Assembly: GCA_023461275.1 (NCBI GenBank) | Contig: JAEYMI010000020.1 | Span: 1 to 64,000 of the forward strand | Direction: 5' to 3' | Origin: Actinomycetes bacterium | Lineage (GTDB): Bacteria; Actinomycetota; Actinomycetes; Mycobacteriales; Mycobacteriaceae | DNA length: 64,000 bases | Part shown: one piece after another, positions 62,805-64,000 of the stretch | Numbering within the stretch: position 1 is the first letter of the stretch | Layout of the letters: every line of letters starts with the position of its first letter | Made by a program: the position numbers and the translations under genes | Notes under the pieces: model-generated | The model's database searches: none | What the model was told of the DNA's origin: nothing | The model's input: the letters and a program-made list of their open reading frames with translations, nothing else

Positions 62805-64000
62805 TGGTGTGCTCCTTGGGAAACAGGCCCGACTGCACTCGCAGTCGAACGGGATACGGCTTTCTGGGTCTTCCACGGGAATCGACGCAGCACCTTTGTG
62901 AGCATCGCGTAGACGAACACCGAGTCGGGCCACTGCGTCGAAACGCGGCCGGTTGCGCTCTTGAAATAGTTGTTCTCGTACTGGAATGCGGTGCCCTCCA
63001 GGCGACCCATGATCCAGCGGTCGAAGCGCTCGAACGCGCCTGTGCGGACCTCGATGCTGCTGGCACCGGTCTTGTGGGTGTGGGCGATTGCCGACGAGAT
63101 GTACGACGCCTGCAGCTCCAGGTTGGTGATGATGGAACCAGCATTTGTATTGGGGCCGTACATGATAAAGAAGTTCGGGAACTTCGGAACCATCATGCCG
63201 AGAAAGGCGCGTGGTTCCCCGTTCCACGCGTTCTGAAGTTCGAGTCCGTCACGCCCGATGACGGGCAGTGACGACAAGAACTTCACCTTGAACCCGGTAG
63301 ACATGACGAGAACATCGATCTTGTGCTCCACGCCATCGGCATCGATGATGCCATCCTCGGTGATGGTCGACACAGCCTTGGGTACCAGAGTCACGTTCTC
63401 ACGTCGCAAGGCCGGATAAAAGTCGTCGGTTACGATGGGCCTCTTGCTCATATACGCATGCTTGGGAGTCACGGCTGCGGCCAGTTCTGGCATGTCGCCG
63501 AGTTGTTCTGTGATGTGAGCCCGTGCGGCCTTCTCTCCGGCTTCGTTCTCCGGTGTGCCCGGTCGAAACACTTTGCCGCGCAGTGTTGGTACCTCGCGCT
63601 GCAGGACGATCAACGTGCGGACCAATCGCTGGGCGACCGATGAGTTCATCGCCCGACGCTCGGTCGGGGTGAACTCGCGATCGCCCTTACCGATCACCCA
63701 GCCGGGCTCGCGTTGGAACATGTACACGTGACCGGCGGTCTTTGCCAGCGCCGGAACAACCTGAACTGCGGTAGAACCCGAGCCGACCACAGCTACCTTG
63801 CTGCCGGCGAGGTCGTACTTGTGCTCCCATTGGGCGGTATGAAACGCGGCTCCGCGGAAGGTGTCGAGACCCGGCCAGTCGGGCAACTTAGGGTCGCTGA
63901 GCATACCCACCGCACTGACCACGAAGTCCGCCCGCTGCAGCAGTTCCCCCTCGGCGCCGACGATCTCCCACTGCTGTAGGTCCTCATTCCATGACACACC
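62801..64000 (-). CDS. Baeyer-Villiger-type flavin monooxygenase, C-terminal part (runs off the right edge)
   Basis: The visible 399 residues continue past the right edge, so the N-terminal FAD motif is missing. The fingerprint F-x-G-x-x-x-H-x-x-x-W is present as FRGAAFHTAQW, followed by the NADPH-binding VAVVGSGSTAVQVVPAL. Later V-L-V-M-S-T-G-F-K-V and M-Y-G-P-N-T-N fit group 1 Baeyer-Villiger enzymes. The fingerprint ends W-E instead of the usual W-P or W-D. These enzymes insert oxygen next to a ketone, giving an ester. It heads a run with a 50-residue protein and a CE7 esterase. Confidence 0.8.
   Translation of the reverse strand, partial: GVSWNEDLQQWEIVGAEGELLQRADFVVSAVGMLSDPKLPDWPGLDTFRGAAFHTAQWEHKYDLAGSKVAVVGSGSTAVQVVPALAKTAGHVYMFQREPGWVIGKGDREFTPTERRAMNSSVAQRLVRTLIVLQREVPTLRGKVFRPGTPENEAGEKAARAHITEQLGDMPELAAAVTPKHAYMSKRPIVTDDFYPALRRENVTLVPKAVSTITEDGIIDADGVEHKIDVLVMSTGFKVKFLSSLPVIGRDGLELQNAWNGEPRAFLGMMVPKFPNFFIMYGPNTNAGSIITNLELQASYISSAIAHTHKTGASSIEVRTGAFERFDRWIMGRLEGTAFQYENNYFKSATGRVSTQWPDSVFVYAMLTKVLRRFPWKTQKAVSRSTASAVGPVSQGAHQ

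Overview
The window is 64 kb of high-GC actinobacterial chromosome. It most resembles a mycolic-acid-containing genus near Gordonia or Rhodococcus. Supporting signs are an Ag85-type mycolyltransferase (37392-38357), a DUF3068 envelope protein, a DUF4185 secreted protein, a DyP-encapsulin pair, CsoR-type copper control, GTG/TTG starts, and dispersed palindromes of a kind I associate with this order. The genus is an inference. Nearly all of it is ordinary chromosome with tightly packed, often 4-bp-overlapping operons. I see no tRNA, rRNA, CRISPR array or prophage. The only insertion-sequence signal is the cut-off start of an IS1595-type transposase at the left edge.

Layout. 1-250: transposase fragment and an SOS-like box. 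253-4516 (minus): four-gene carotenoid operon (CrtA-like monooxygenase, CruF-like hydratase, CruG-like glycosyltransferase, CrtI/CrtD-like desaturase). 4588-12838: redox and stress genes (ferredoxin reductase, PfpI/DJ-1, DAO-type oxidase, type II NADH dehydrogenase, NAD(P)-binding DUF2867 protein, CsbD, LysM protein, TSUP exporter). 13090-19058: CoA-binding protein, membrane and secreted unknowns, an iron/2-oxoglutarate dioxygenase, a proline-rich peptide coupled to a DUF1697 gene, a small hydrolase and DUF4185. 19198-24380: citrate synthase, a divergent HTH-citrate synthase fusion, trans-aconitate methyltransferase, RNase HI, a 2-hydroxyacid dehydrogenase and gluconokinase. 24433-25901: MerR regulator plus aldo/keto reductase. 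26741-27709: an AbiEi/DUF559-like gene bracketed by palindromic repeats. 27808-31469: heterodimeric ABC exporter. 31542-33472: encapsulin nanocompartment with DyP peroxidase cargo. 35338-37033: PnuC-NadR nicotinamide riboside salvage. 37392-43328: envelope genes, a UbiB-like kinase and dihydroxyacetone kinase. 44243-52238: two copper-efflux loci, each behind a CsoR-like box, with nadB and a CxxxxGHxGxH protein between them. 53179-58004: molybdopterin oxidoreductase and the three-gene transhydrogenase operon. 58123-64000: catabolic cluster (LysR, PEP-mutase-family lyase, APC permease, CE7 esterase, Baeyer-Villiger monooxygenase).

How the genes work together. Several neighbourhoods share a theme. 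NAD(P) metabolism appears as riboside salvage, aspartate oxidase, transhydrogenase and NDH-2. Metal and redox defence appears as CopB, CopZA, CsoR and DyP-encapsulin, the last behind a possible IdeR box. The right end looks like a ketone/ester degradation unit, where a Baeyer-Villiger monooxygenase would make an ester and the esterase would cleave it.

The most unusual signals are non-coding or structural. There are two intergenic arrays of one 21-bp tandem-repeat family in opposite orientation. REP-type palindromes have entered genes: duplicated in frame in a membrane oxidoreductase, at the end of pntAA, and supplying the stop codon of the DUF1697 gene. A near-perfect 72-bp palindrome and a shortened copy flank the AbiEi/DUF559 gene. 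A CTGA start/stop overlap suggests a rare CTG start. One gene (52255-52964) carries an apparent single-base frameshift.
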